The notes beneath the pieces were generated by a model. That model was not told the DNA's origin and made no database searches. It saw only the letters and a list, made by a program, of their open reading frames with translations. 64,000 nt of DNA, from assembly GCF_019426345.1 (NCBI RefSeq), contig NZ_JAHLLW010000016.1, forward strand, positions 336-64,335. The letters are read 5' to 3'. Source of the DNA: Marinomonas lutimaris. Lineage in GTDB: Bacteria > Pseudomonadota > Gammaproteobacteria > Pseudomonadales > Marinomonadaceae. Positions 19,801 to 27,016 of this stretch are shown here, one piece after another (the first letter of the stretch is position 1; each line of letters begins with the position of its first letter). A program made the position numbers and the translations under genes.

Positions 19801-20345
19801 ACCCAAGCGTTAGGGAAGCCGTTACCCTCATGTGGGATGAACAGCCAGACAAGGCCTTTATCGCAGCGTATGTGTCACTCATGTTTCCTCAAAAAGGGCA
19901 GGCAGAGGCAGATCTTATGGCCTATATGGGTGAACATTTGCCAGCTTACATGGTTCCGGCACACATTCAGATACTCGATAATCTACCACTGAATACCAAT
20001 GGCAAGATCAACCGCCGTGCATTGTCATGCCCGACACTTCTGGAAAGTACCCATTATGAGTGTCCTCAAACCGAGGTGGAACATACCTTGGCGGAGATCT
20101 GGCAGCAGATTCTGTCCGTCAAAGATCCCGGTGTGAGGGACAACTTTTTCCATTTGGGAGGCAATTCCCTGTCGGCTACGCGCCTTCAGGCCAGAATCCA
20201 GCGGGCGTTTCATATCAGCCTTTCGTTGGCAGACATCTTCCAGAACCCAACCATAAAAGCCTTGGCCGAGAAACTCGACGTGAACACTTCCCAAGAGGAT
20301 GATCTGGCGGCGATGGCAGCATTATTAGATGAGTTTGAACTATGA
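13803..20345 (+). CDS. NRPS1: C-A(Asp)-T-C-A(Gly)-T
   Basis: A 2180-aa two-module synthetase. C1 is at about residues 15-440 with HHIAGDF at 141-147. A1 spans about 445-965 with core TSGSTGTPK near 610. T1 has GGDS near 1001, C2 has HHLVVDGW near 1243, A2 has TSGSTGKPK near 1707 and T2 has GGNS near 2119. Aligning the pocket residues by eye to GrsA, A1 reads D-L-T-K-V-G-H-V-G, the aspartate pattern. A2 reads D-I-L-Q-L-G-L-I-W, a glycine pattern. The gene starts with a C domain although it looks like the first synthetase, so the Asp may receive an acyl cap or a residue supplied in trans. C2 resembles the D-accepting subtype at its start (PLSPGQQGIFYH), yet no epimerase precedes it. Its ATGA overlap with NRPS2 couples translation. 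No loading ligase was seen nearby. Confidence 0.93.
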   Translation: MDITSPNRGHILVSSNQSALWFLYKLSSESCAYNMHFACVLGRDKGQLLALDQLEESFYQAVHLQHTMRTGYFQEGSEVKAKLFEASCAEFICERKKLTEQEHKSWVNGSADQPFCLEKGYVIRANVCIDQDVSYLVVTAHHIAGDFYAMERFMQTWAECYQHLMGEGEAPQVKEQFADWLGRQEDWLSSEQASNTMQFWKETIGSLPESLHVPADFDRPNVIGFNGDQYVCHADAELSDALLYAAKALKTTPYVLLLSAFQYFLYRLSDQKRFLIGSPTSGRRGRRDREVVGYCANPIPVLADFNEDTSFAELIQKNANFFAQARPHQRLPFAKLSQALLKDRSAEKSGLTSHMMTYTQMHDTHFASPIIGEMLQLGQRGAAHELHLGVFKTQVGKLDFIWRFNTSLYRADTVAAMAQDFFALLHCLLAAPNERLSIQTALLWLDRASVDTQASEMSDAPCSALALWQKRSNDEIALLHGDKRILVGEVNQTAECLIASLKSQKERIDSPIAILLPRGERQVAAMLAAWRLGVPYVPLDDKQPSTRLQLMLQEVLVSACIGLGERPDFLPENSLWLDMGQDMSSASRVLPSVSGEQESVDKNDTAYLIFTSGSTGTPKAVSVSQGALASYVDVVNERLNLPAGSVYASLASIATDLSYTALWGGLLGGYPVRILDEEWMLDAEGLADHLQTHSVDMLKVVPSHLQGLLASERLEILPKKALVLGGEGVTPELVKKLQQQAPELALFNHYGPTETTVGVIAGKLEAGSPISLGTALAGNRLYVLSNDMLPTPVGGIGQLYVAGRQLAQGYWQDEEKTAHSFIDNPFASGEKLYRTGDRVRRLPNQHLAFVGRGDGQVKIRGYRVELAEIEHKLAQLSGVMECAVHFDKIEQRECLVAFVVSTQPVKDIEQALAQVLPAYMMPHFWQNLDVLPRNSNGKIDRKTLRERANQYLSEQERKETENHVGSETQDNTLVQALQALFAKVLQLEESRVDKEAGFFALGGDSILALQLVAAARKDGLSLTPQLIFQHQTPAALGAFLQTQAPAKKVAHSGTVSAKEDAPASTPNAMRRASMFLPDNLTCGEVHAPVSQQDLEQVCRLIAPDTIEDILPLSPGQQGIFYHCQLDNNPRLYTNVTTLSLEGELEVSAFLQAWKQAGLRHDILRSQFVWESLEQPVMVVCRDLAMQTDFQDWQAFSAQMQEARLADFLAEEERNGFVISQAPLMRITLIRFSHDAWRLIWVRHHLVVDGWTSSLVAGEAIALYQQKSLAPAPTLAAYSTWLLSQDEDTALRYWQEALMGVEEATILSDHQIKSTGENQQNYHQAQLPMALSEQVQHSARQHDLTVNTLVQLAWALTLNRFTGRTDVVFGTTSSGRSELVDAIQQTAGMFMNTLPQRVILKGEQTLAEQARALQLSAAEARQAEHLSLAQIQSSLSLPPGEALFDTVLVYQNYPISSALTQLETPKIQLLHVAEHSNLPLMLQVEPGESLCLHCRYDRQRIADNTVTALLVTFERALEGLTQGLDQTVHTLLGKLVEQEKALSMVSGKSLDSSQYQDLLTQIQYWGRTTPDKKALIVEDRNFTYKALCEAISQRALYFTDRLGNVPEADKVVAVALARDAQLVINLLALYQAGISYIPLDPSHPKERLESILEQAKVAFMLVTESLSLDVEVEQVSLAQLEQENSAIQNVGDLLPILSDSAIAYRIFTSGSTGKPKGVEVSRGALKHFMHVIADEVPVSINSRLLAVTTVGFDIAALELILPLLQGGTLVLANDENSKDGQALAQLIDQHQINVMQATPATWHGLVEYDGPWWQTLDVLVGGEALPVTLARTLLNKANSLTNLYGPTEATIWVSCEKVTLASLDNLDGNHVALGHPFANTALSVLDNLGYPVRPGVEGELYIGGYGLAQGYLNQPELTAEKFVPVPFAKEVFSAQSTDFESTGLKSIAPDFPIGEKLYRTGDRVRMDQNKVIHYLGRMDFQVKLRGFRIELGEIDALLQQHPSVREAVTLMWDEQPDKAFIAAYVSLMFPQKGQAEADLMAYMGEHLPAYMVPAHIQILDNLPLNTNGKINRRALSCPTLLESTHYECPQTEVEHTLAEIWQQILSVKDPGVRDNFFHLGGNSLSATRLQARIQRAFHISLSLADIFQNPTIKALAEKLDVNTSQEDDLAAMAALLDEFEL

Positions 20346-23300
20346 GTAAGTCTGACGTGAAACAACAAAATAGCCAGGATGCCAAGCGTATTGCTGAGCG
20401 ATTGGCCGCATTACCAGCAGAGAAAAAAGCTCAATTTCGCGCGCTATTGGCGTCTAAAAATATCGATAGCTGGCAATTACCCATCGTTCCATTGCCACAA
20501 AAAGAGGGCGACAGAAAAGCGGTGCTTTCCAGCGCTCAACAACGGCTCTGGTTTATTGATCAATACGAAGAAAACAGCGCTTTATATAACCTAAGTGGCC
20601 GTCTGCAACTGACGGGGCGTTTTCACCTTGACGCCATGAAACAGGCCTTTGCTACTTTGCTAGAACGCCATGCTGTTTTACGCAGTACCTATCAGGTAGA
20701 TGAGCAGGGAGAAGCCTGGCAGCGACAAGAGCGGGATTATACTCTGCCTATGCAAATTGAGCTGAATGTGGTGGATATGGAACAAGCCTGTGGCCGGCTG
20801 ATTCGCCAGCCCTTTAAGCTGGATCAAGATTTACCGGTACGTATTGCCTTGTTAAGTGAAGGTGGAGAAGACTGCCGGGTCTGGCAATTGCTCTTTGTGA
20901 TCCACCATATTGCCTTTGATGCCTGGTCCGAAGCTCTGCTGATTCAGGAACTAACAGCGCTGTACGATCAGTTCGTGAAAGGTCAGATTGCTCTTGATAC
21001 GGAAAAACTGAAACAAGAAAAACAGTTGTCAGCAGCAACACTGCAATACGCGGATTACGCCGTTTGGCAACGGGAATGGTTGAGCAGTGTCCACGCCAGC
21101 TCACAACGGGCCTATTGGTGCTCGGTACTACAAGATGCATCGAAAAATACCGCCTTGCCGTTTGATTTTCCCTACCCGGATATGGCGGCAAGAACCTACG
21201 AGGGAGCGGAAGAAAGCCTGAGCCTAAGCCAAGATACGGTGCAGCGAGCGAAAGCCTTAGCCAATCGGGAAGGCACCACCTTGTACAATGTAATGCAGGC
21301 TGCGTTTGTGCTTTTGCTGAATCAACAAGGCTGCGGTCGGGATCTGTGCCTTGGTACTTCTGTTGCCAATCGTCAGCGCCCGGAGCTGGAAAACCTGCTG
21401 GGTTTTTTGGTAAATACTCTTGTATTACGCCATCAATTAGCGGACAAAATGGCGTTTCGTCAACTGCTCTCTAACGTGTCGTCGACCACTCGCTCGGCCT
21501 TTGAACATCAGGATTTCCCCTTCGATTTACTGTTGGATGAGCTGAACATTGAACGTGGGCAGGCCTGGAGCCCATTGTTTCAGGTGCTGTTTGTCTATCG
21601 CAATGTGCCACGCCAATCCTTGCAACTGACCGACTTAACCGTCGAGGTGGTGGATAAGGAACTGACTCAGGCCCGTTTTGATATGACAGTTCGTTTGAAT
21701 GAAACCGAACAAGACGATGGTCTACGGGTGGACCTGGAATACAGCACGGAACTCTTTCGCCGGGAAACCATTGTAACGCTACTGAATCAATATCATGACC
21801 TTCTAATTAAGGTTCTGGAAGCACCAGACCATGTGTGGCAATTGACAGAACGACAATTGACAGAATTGCCGTTGAGGGAGCAAGAACAACAAGAATCGAA
21901 CCAGGGGGCAACCCATTCAGATGAGAATCCTCAACAGGAAAGTACCGCTTTATACAGTGACGAGGTTATAGCTCTGGCGCAAAACATTGCCGCAGGTTAT
22001 CGGGAGTTATTGCGTAAAGACGTAAACCTGGAAGACAGCTTTTTCCAGCAAGGGGGTGATTCCATCCTTTGTTTGCAATTGGTTGCCCGTCTGAAAAAAG
22101 ACGGAATCAAGCTGACGCCTAAGCTGGTCTTTGCGAAACAAACACCCCTGAGCATTGCCCAGGAAATCATTGACAAGAAAGCGCCAGACACCGCTACTGT
22201 GAGCACTCAAGCGGCCGTTGCAGACAGGCAAACCGTGCCTCTTGCGCCAATACAACACTGGTTCTTCGAGCAGAAGCTGACACAGGTAGACCATTGGAAT
22301 CAGTCGGTGTTACTAAGCTACGAAGGCGAAATGGACAGTATTTACTTTGCCCAGGCGGTAAAACAGGTTTTTGCCTTGCACCCGCAATTGAATACCCGTT
22401 TTCAACACAAAACGTCGGATCAGGTAGTGCAAACGCTCACCACAGGGGAATGGGAGATAGCAACACATGCCATTGCCTACGCCGATTTACCTGCTTTGCT
22501 GGCACAGCAGCAGTCTTTATTTTCCCTAGTGGACAAAGCGCCTATTCGTGTGGATCTTATCGACTTTACTGACCAAAGCGACGGGCGCATTTTATTGAGT
22601 GCCCACCATCTGGTGGTCGATGGTGTTTCCTGGCGCGTGCTCATAGGTCAGCTTTGTCAGGCGTATTTTTCCCAGCTAGCCGGACAATCGACTGAGCTGT
22701 TGGCTCCATCGGCGTCTTACGGTCAATGGGTCGCGGAGTTAGGAGCCTGGTCTGAGGCAAAAAAACAGGCAGCTAAAACCTACTGGCAAGCACTAGCCGA
22801 CACAGACAAAAGCGAACAACAAGCGTGGGTGAGTCTACCCCTAGACCTCTCCAATGCTGACCTTTACCAGACGGCGAATCTTGACCAGCCCAATACACTG
22901 GCCGAAAGCGATTCCCTGGAGGTGCACCTGCCCCATGAGCTGACACAAACACTGACTACTCGTGCTTTAACAGCTTATAGCCTGAGGATTGACGATTTAC
23001 TGCTCGCCGCGTTAAATCATACCTTGTCTCGCTGGCGTGGGCACTCTGACATACTGGTGGAGATGGAAGGTCATGGCCGTCAGCATGACGTACTGGATTT
23101 ATCTCAGACTGTGGGCTGGTTTACCAGTCGTTACCCCGTGTTGCTGCATTGCCATTCATTGGCACAAACAGAAGATAGCCTGCGCTGCCTGATTCTGGAT
23201 ACTCAAGCCCAACTGAGACGAGTGCCGGATCAGGGGCAAGGCTATGGTGTAATGCGTTACCTGTTTGATGCTTTCCCGTCTCTGGCGACCCCTTCTATTG

Positions 23301-26300
23301 TATTTAACTACTTGGGACAACTGGATCGTGGATTAAGCTTACAAGACGTGAACGGTACGCGACTGTCTCTGGCAGATGAATCTGTCCCTCACCAACGCCA
23401 CGGCGATAACCGCCGCAAACAGTGGCTGGACATCAACGGGATGATCAAAAACGGCGAGCTGGTGCTGCGTTGGCAGTTTAATCGCAAGGTGCATTCTTCC
23501 AGGACAATACAGACACTGGCAGACCAGTTTATCGACATCTTAAGCATCCTGATCCATCATTGTGAGAAGGCTGAAAAATCAGTTTCTTTGGCGGACTACC
23601 CCTTAATTGCACAAAGTATTGTAAGCCAGCAAGCGCTGGAGAGAGTGCTCGACACGCTGCCAGTCTCCCTGGACGAGCTGGTGAACCTGTATCCGCTGAC
23701 GCCCACTCAACAGGGAATGCTGTACCACACACTGGCCGAGCCAGAAAAAGGTCTGTATTTGAACCAGAGCTTGATTGACTTTCATGGCACTCTGGATGAA
23801 AAAGCCCTGCAACAAGCCTGGCAAACATTGATGGATCGCCATGATGTGTTGCGTACTGGTTTTGTCTGGCAAGGGCTGGACTTGCCACTGCAATACGTTA
23901 GCAAGCAGGTCGCGCTGGATTGGCAGACGCTAACCTTACCCCATAATGCGTTACATGAAGAAAGCATCCAGACCCTGGCCGAAACGGAACGACAAACCGG
24001 GTTTGATGTACAAAAACCGGGATTAATGCGCTTTAAGCTGATTCGTATCCGCCCTGATTATCATTGCTTGATCTGGACGCGACACCACTTGATTGTGGAC
24101 GGCTGGTGTACCGGGCAAATGGTGAGGGCAGTGCGTATCGCCTATCAGGCTTTGGTACAAGGCAAAACCGAGCCGAATATCATACAGCCGTTGGCTGTAG
24201 GGGAGTTTTCCGACTTTGTTGCTTGGTTAAAGCAACAGGATCAGGCAGCGAACCTGAACTACTGGCAAGGAGTCTTTGCCAATGTTGACAAGGCAGAAAA
24301 AGGCCGCCTGCCCAAACCCATCAAAAGCGCCAGCGGGCATGTATCGGCAACAGGTGGTATCCGTCAATTCACTCAGACTTTGAACCCATTGGCAAGCGAT
24401 GCGTTGAAGCGTCTGGCAGCAGAGCACTCTTTAACCCTGAATGCCTTATGTCAGGCGGCCTGGGCACTGATTGTCAGTCGTTACACCAATAGTGATCAGG
24501 TCGTGCTGGGTATTACCAGCTCGGGCCGACCAGATACCTTGGATCATGCCGAGCGCATCATGGGCGTGATGATCACTACTTTTCCTCTGGTGGTAAACCT
24601 CGGTGACCGACAGCAATCCCTGTTGGTTCTGGCTCAGACATTGCAGACTCAACTGGCCGAGAGTCGCGAGCATGAACATGTGCCACTGGTAGAGATACAA
24701 AAAGTCGTTGGTGACAGCGAGGCCCTGTTTGACAACCTGCTGGTGTTTGAAAACTACCCAGGTGAGCAGCATGAAATGGGCGGTGATCTCCACTTTCGTC
24801 TTAAAGAAACACGTGAAACCAACAACTACCCACTGACGCTGGTGTTAGTGCCTCATACTAAGTTGAAGAATAGCCATTTAGACATTCGTCTTGCAGTGGA
24901 CACTCAGAAAATGGATCTGTCCGTGGCCTGCGATATGCAAAGGGCATTTGTGACCCTGCTGGAGCAGATTGCTCAAAATTCTCACCCGGAAAACAACCTA
25001 AGCTGTGCTCACCTGATACGCCATCTTGCAAGCGGTCAGGCACTTGATCAGGATAGTAAGAGCCCCTGGCATTGGAACCAAACCCAAAAAGACTACACAG
25101 TACCTGCCACGCTGGATACCTATCTGGCTCAGCAAGCGGAGAAAACACCGAATAACACAGCGCTTGTGTGTCCGGCTGCCACCGTTGAATCCTATTGGCA
25201 GACGGACGGGGATTTGCAGCTGTCTTATCAGGCATTACATGAGCGTGTCTCGCAATTGGCTGCGTACCTGCAAAGCGCCCACGATGTCCAAAAAGGCGAG
25301 CGTATTGCCTTGTGTTTGCACCGCTCCCCGGAGATGGTTATTGCCATGCTGGCCTGTGTGAAACTGGCCTGTGCTTATGTGCCGCTGGACCCGGATATGC
25401 CCGCCAAACGTCTGACGATGATTCTGAATAATGCTCAGCCCTGCCTGATTCTGGCCCAACAACATACCCGGACTTCGTTGCCAGAGAAGAACCACAGTAC
25501 TGTATTGTGTATGGAAGAGGTGATGGTAGCTTCTCAGTCCATGTCAGCAAAAGAAGCAGAAGGGCAGTTAACAGCCCTTAATGCGTCCCCTCAGGCGGAT
25601 GACATACTCTATGTACTCTATACCTCAGGCTCGACCGGACAACCCAAAGGTGTGGCGGTGCCCCACGCAGGTATTGTTAACCGCATTGCCTGGATGCAGG
25701 AGGCCTTTGGCCTGCAAGCGGAGGATGCGGTGCTACAAAAAACGCCTTATGGGTTTGATGTTTCCGTGTGGGAGTTTTTTTGGCCGCTGGTGACCGGAGC
25801 TTGTTTGGTGATGGCTGAGCCAAACGTCCATAAAGACAATCACCGATTGGTCGCGCTGGTACGGGAGTATGGCATCACCACCATGCATTTTGTTCCCGCT
25901 ATGTTGCATGGTTTTCTGGAACAGCCGCTTGCTGAATCTGGATTAATCAGGCCTGAATCAAAACCACTGGCGCTAAAACGTTTGGTTTGTAGTGGTGAAG
26001 CCCTGCCTTACCACGTACAACAGACCTGCTTTGAAAAACTGCCGAATGTGGCACTGCATAACCTATACGGCCCAACGGAGGCCTCCATCGATGTGACCTG
26101 GTGGGATTGTCAGGCCCAGAACATTGAGAACGAAGTGCCGATTGGTTACCCCATTGCCAACATGCAGACCTGGATTCTGGATAAGGATCTAAACCCGGTT
26201 CCTGTGGGTGTTGAAGGAGAACTTTATTTGGCTGGTGTGGGGTTGGCAGCAGGCTATCTGGGGCAGGAAGAACAGACACAGGAGGCCTTTATCCCCAATC

Positions 26301-27016
26301 CCTGGGCGCCCGCTAATGCTCGGATGGATGCGCAGTATGCCCGCTTATACCGGACACGAGATCTGGCGCGCTACCGTCCTGATGGGGCCATTGAATACCT
26401 GGGCCGGGCCGATTTTCAGGTCAAACTGCGCGGTTTGCGTATTGAACTTGGCGAGATCGAAGCGGTGATTGCCCAATACCCACCGGTAAAAGAAGTGATT
26501 GTACAACTGCGTCAGCGTGGTCAACAGCAGGCGTTGGTGGGTTACATCGTGGCAGATGCGGCCATTGAAATGGACACCTTAAGTGACTTTATGAAACACA
26601 GGCTACCGGCTTATATGGTGCCAGAGCACGTGGAAACACTCGCAGCCCTGCCTTTAACACCAAACGGCAAAGTGGATCGCAAGGCTCTGCCCGAACCCAT
26701 TTGGGATCAGGTGCCGTTTGAGGCTCCTGCCACCCCGACCGAAGAGGCGTTAGCCGAACTATGGCAAGCCCTGCTGGGAATCGATGCGGCTGGGCGCCGG
26801 GATAATTTCTTTGCCCTAGGCGGACATTCTCTGCTCCTGACCCGTTTGGTTAACCGGATTAATCAGCATTTTAACCTGAACCTTCGACTGGCTGAACTGA
26901 TGGCATTGTCAGACCTACAGGCATTGGCCGCCTATATCGATATGTGTTGCCAATCTTTCACCTCTGCGATCAACACCACAGACAGCGAAGAAGAAAGGGA
27001 GAGTTTTGAACTATGA
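20342..27016 (+). CDS. NRPS2: C-T-E-C-A(Ser)-T with an A-less first module
   Basis: A 2224-aa synthetase. C1 occupies about residues 58-515 with HHIAFDAWS near 188. It is followed directly by T1 (about 540-612, GGDS near 571) and an epimerase (PIQHWFFEQ near 640, HHLVVDGVSW near 755), with no adenylation domain between C1 and T1. Module 2 is C (YPLTPTQQGM; HHLIVDGW near 1248), A (TSGSTGQPK near 1761) and T (GGHS near 2160). The A pocket reads D-V-W-H-V-S-L-I-D, the serine pattern. The A7 core motif reads YRTRDL near 2003 instead of the usual YRTGDL. Either module 1 is loaded by an A domain acting in trans, or it is skipped. The frame is uninterrupted, so the missing domain is not a simple frameshift. 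Confidence 0.93.
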   Translation: MSKSDVKQQNSQDAKRIAERLAALPAEKKAQFRALLASKNIDSWQLPIVPLPQKEGDRKAVLSSAQQRLWFIDQYEENSALYNLSGRLQLTGRFHLDAMKQAFATLLERHAVLRSTYQVDEQGEAWQRQERDYTLPMQIELNVVDMEQACGRLIRQPFKLDQDLPVRIALLSEGGEDCRVWQLLFVIHHIAFDAWSEALLIQELTALYDQFVKGQIALDTEKLKQEKQLSAATLQYADYAVWQREWLSSVHASSQRAYWCSVLQDASKNTALPFDFPYPDMAARTYEGAEESLSLSQDTVQRAKALANREGTTLYNVMQAAFVLLLNQQGCGRDLCLGTSVANRQRPELENLLGFLVNTLVLRHQLADKMAFRQLLSNVSSTTRSAFEHQDFPFDLLLDELNIERGQAWSPLFQVLFVYRNVPRQSLQLTDLTVEVVDKELTQARFDMTVRLNETEQDDGLRVDLEYSTELFRRETIVTLLNQYHDLLIKVLEAPDHVWQLTERQLTELPLREQEQQESNQGATHSDENPQQESTALYSDEVIALAQNIAAGYRELLRKDVNLEDSFFQQGGDSILCLQLVARLKKDGIKLTPKLVFAKQTPLSIAQEIIDKKAPDTATVSTQAAVADRQTVPLAPIQHWFFEQKLTQVDHWNQSVLLSYEGEMDSIYFAQAVKQVFALHPQLNTRFQHKTSDQVVQTLTTGEWEIATHAIAYADLPALLAQQQSLFSLVDKAPIRVDLIDFTDQSDGRILLSAHHLVVDGVSWRVLIGQLCQAYFSQLAGQSTELLAPSASYGQWVAELGAWSEAKKQAAKTYWQALADTDKSEQQAWVSLPLDLSNADLYQTANLDQPNTLAESDSLEVHLPHELTQTLTTRALTAYSLRIDDLLLAALNHTLSRWRGHSDILVEMEGHGRQHDVLDLSQTVGWFTSRYPVLLHCHSLAQTEDSLRCLILDTQAQLRRVPDQGQGYGVMRYLFDAFPSLATPSIVFNYLGQLDRGLSLQDVNGTRLSLADESVPHQRHGDNRRKQWLDINGMIKNGELVLRWQFNRKVHSSRTIQTLADQFIDILSILIHHCEKAEKSVSLADYPLIAQSIVSQQALERVLDTLPVSLDELVNLYPLTPTQQGMLYHTLAEPEKGLYLNQSLIDFHGTLDEKALQQAWQTLMDRHDVLRTGFVWQGLDLPLQYVSKQVALDWQTLTLPHNALHEESIQTLAETERQTGFDVQKPGLMRFKLIRIRPDYHCLIWTRHHLIVDGWCTGQMVRAVRIAYQALVQGKTEPNIIQPLAVGEFSDFVAWLKQQDQAANLNYWQGVFANVDKAEKGRLPKPIKSASGHVSATGGIRQFTQTLNPLASDALKRLAAEHSLTLNALCQAAWALIVSRYTNSDQVVLGITSSGRPDTLDHAERIMGVMITTFPLVVNLGDRQQSLLVLAQTLQTQLAESREHEHVPLVEIQKVVGDSEALFDNLLVFENYPGEQHEMGGDLHFRLKETRETNNYPLTLVLVPHTKLKNSHLDIRLAVDTQKMDLSVACDMQRAFVTLLEQIAQNSHPENNLSCAHLIRHLASGQALDQDSKSPWHWNQTQKDYTVPATLDTYLAQQAEKTPNNTALVCPAATVESYWQTDGDLQLSYQALHERVSQLAAYLQSAHDVQKGERIALCLHRSPEMVIAMLACVKLACAYVPLDPDMPAKRLTMILNNAQPCLILAQQHTRTSLPEKNHSTVLCMEEVMVASQSMSAKEAEGQLTALNASPQADDILYVLYTSGSTGQPKGVAVPHAGIVNRIAWMQEAFGLQAEDAVLQKTPYGFDVSVWEFFWPLVTGACLVMAEPNVHKDNHRLVALVREYGITTMHFVPAMLHGFLEQPLAESGLIRPESKPLALKRLVCSGEALPYHVQQTCFEKLPNVALHNLYGPTEASIDVTWWDCQAQNIENEVPIGYPIANMQTWILDKDLNPVPVGVEGELYLAGVGLAAGYLGQEEQTQEAFIPNPWAPANARMDAQYARLYRTRDLARYRPDGAIEYLGRADFQVKLRGLRIELGEIEAVIAQYPPVKEVIVQLRQRGQQQALVGYIVADAAIEMDTLSDFMKHRLPAYMVPEHVETLAALPLTPNGKVDRKALPEPIWDQVPFEAPATPTEEALAELWQALLGIDAAGRRDNFFALGGHSLLLTRLVNRINQHFNLNLRLAELMALSDLQALAAYIDMCCQSFTSAINTTDSEEERESFEL

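Noticed and set aside
21850-22215. Frameshift or assembly error as the cause of the missing A domain in NRPS2
   Set aside because: The frame is continuous and no A-domain motif appears in any frame between the C and T domains, so an error would need to be a clean deletion of about 1.5 kb.
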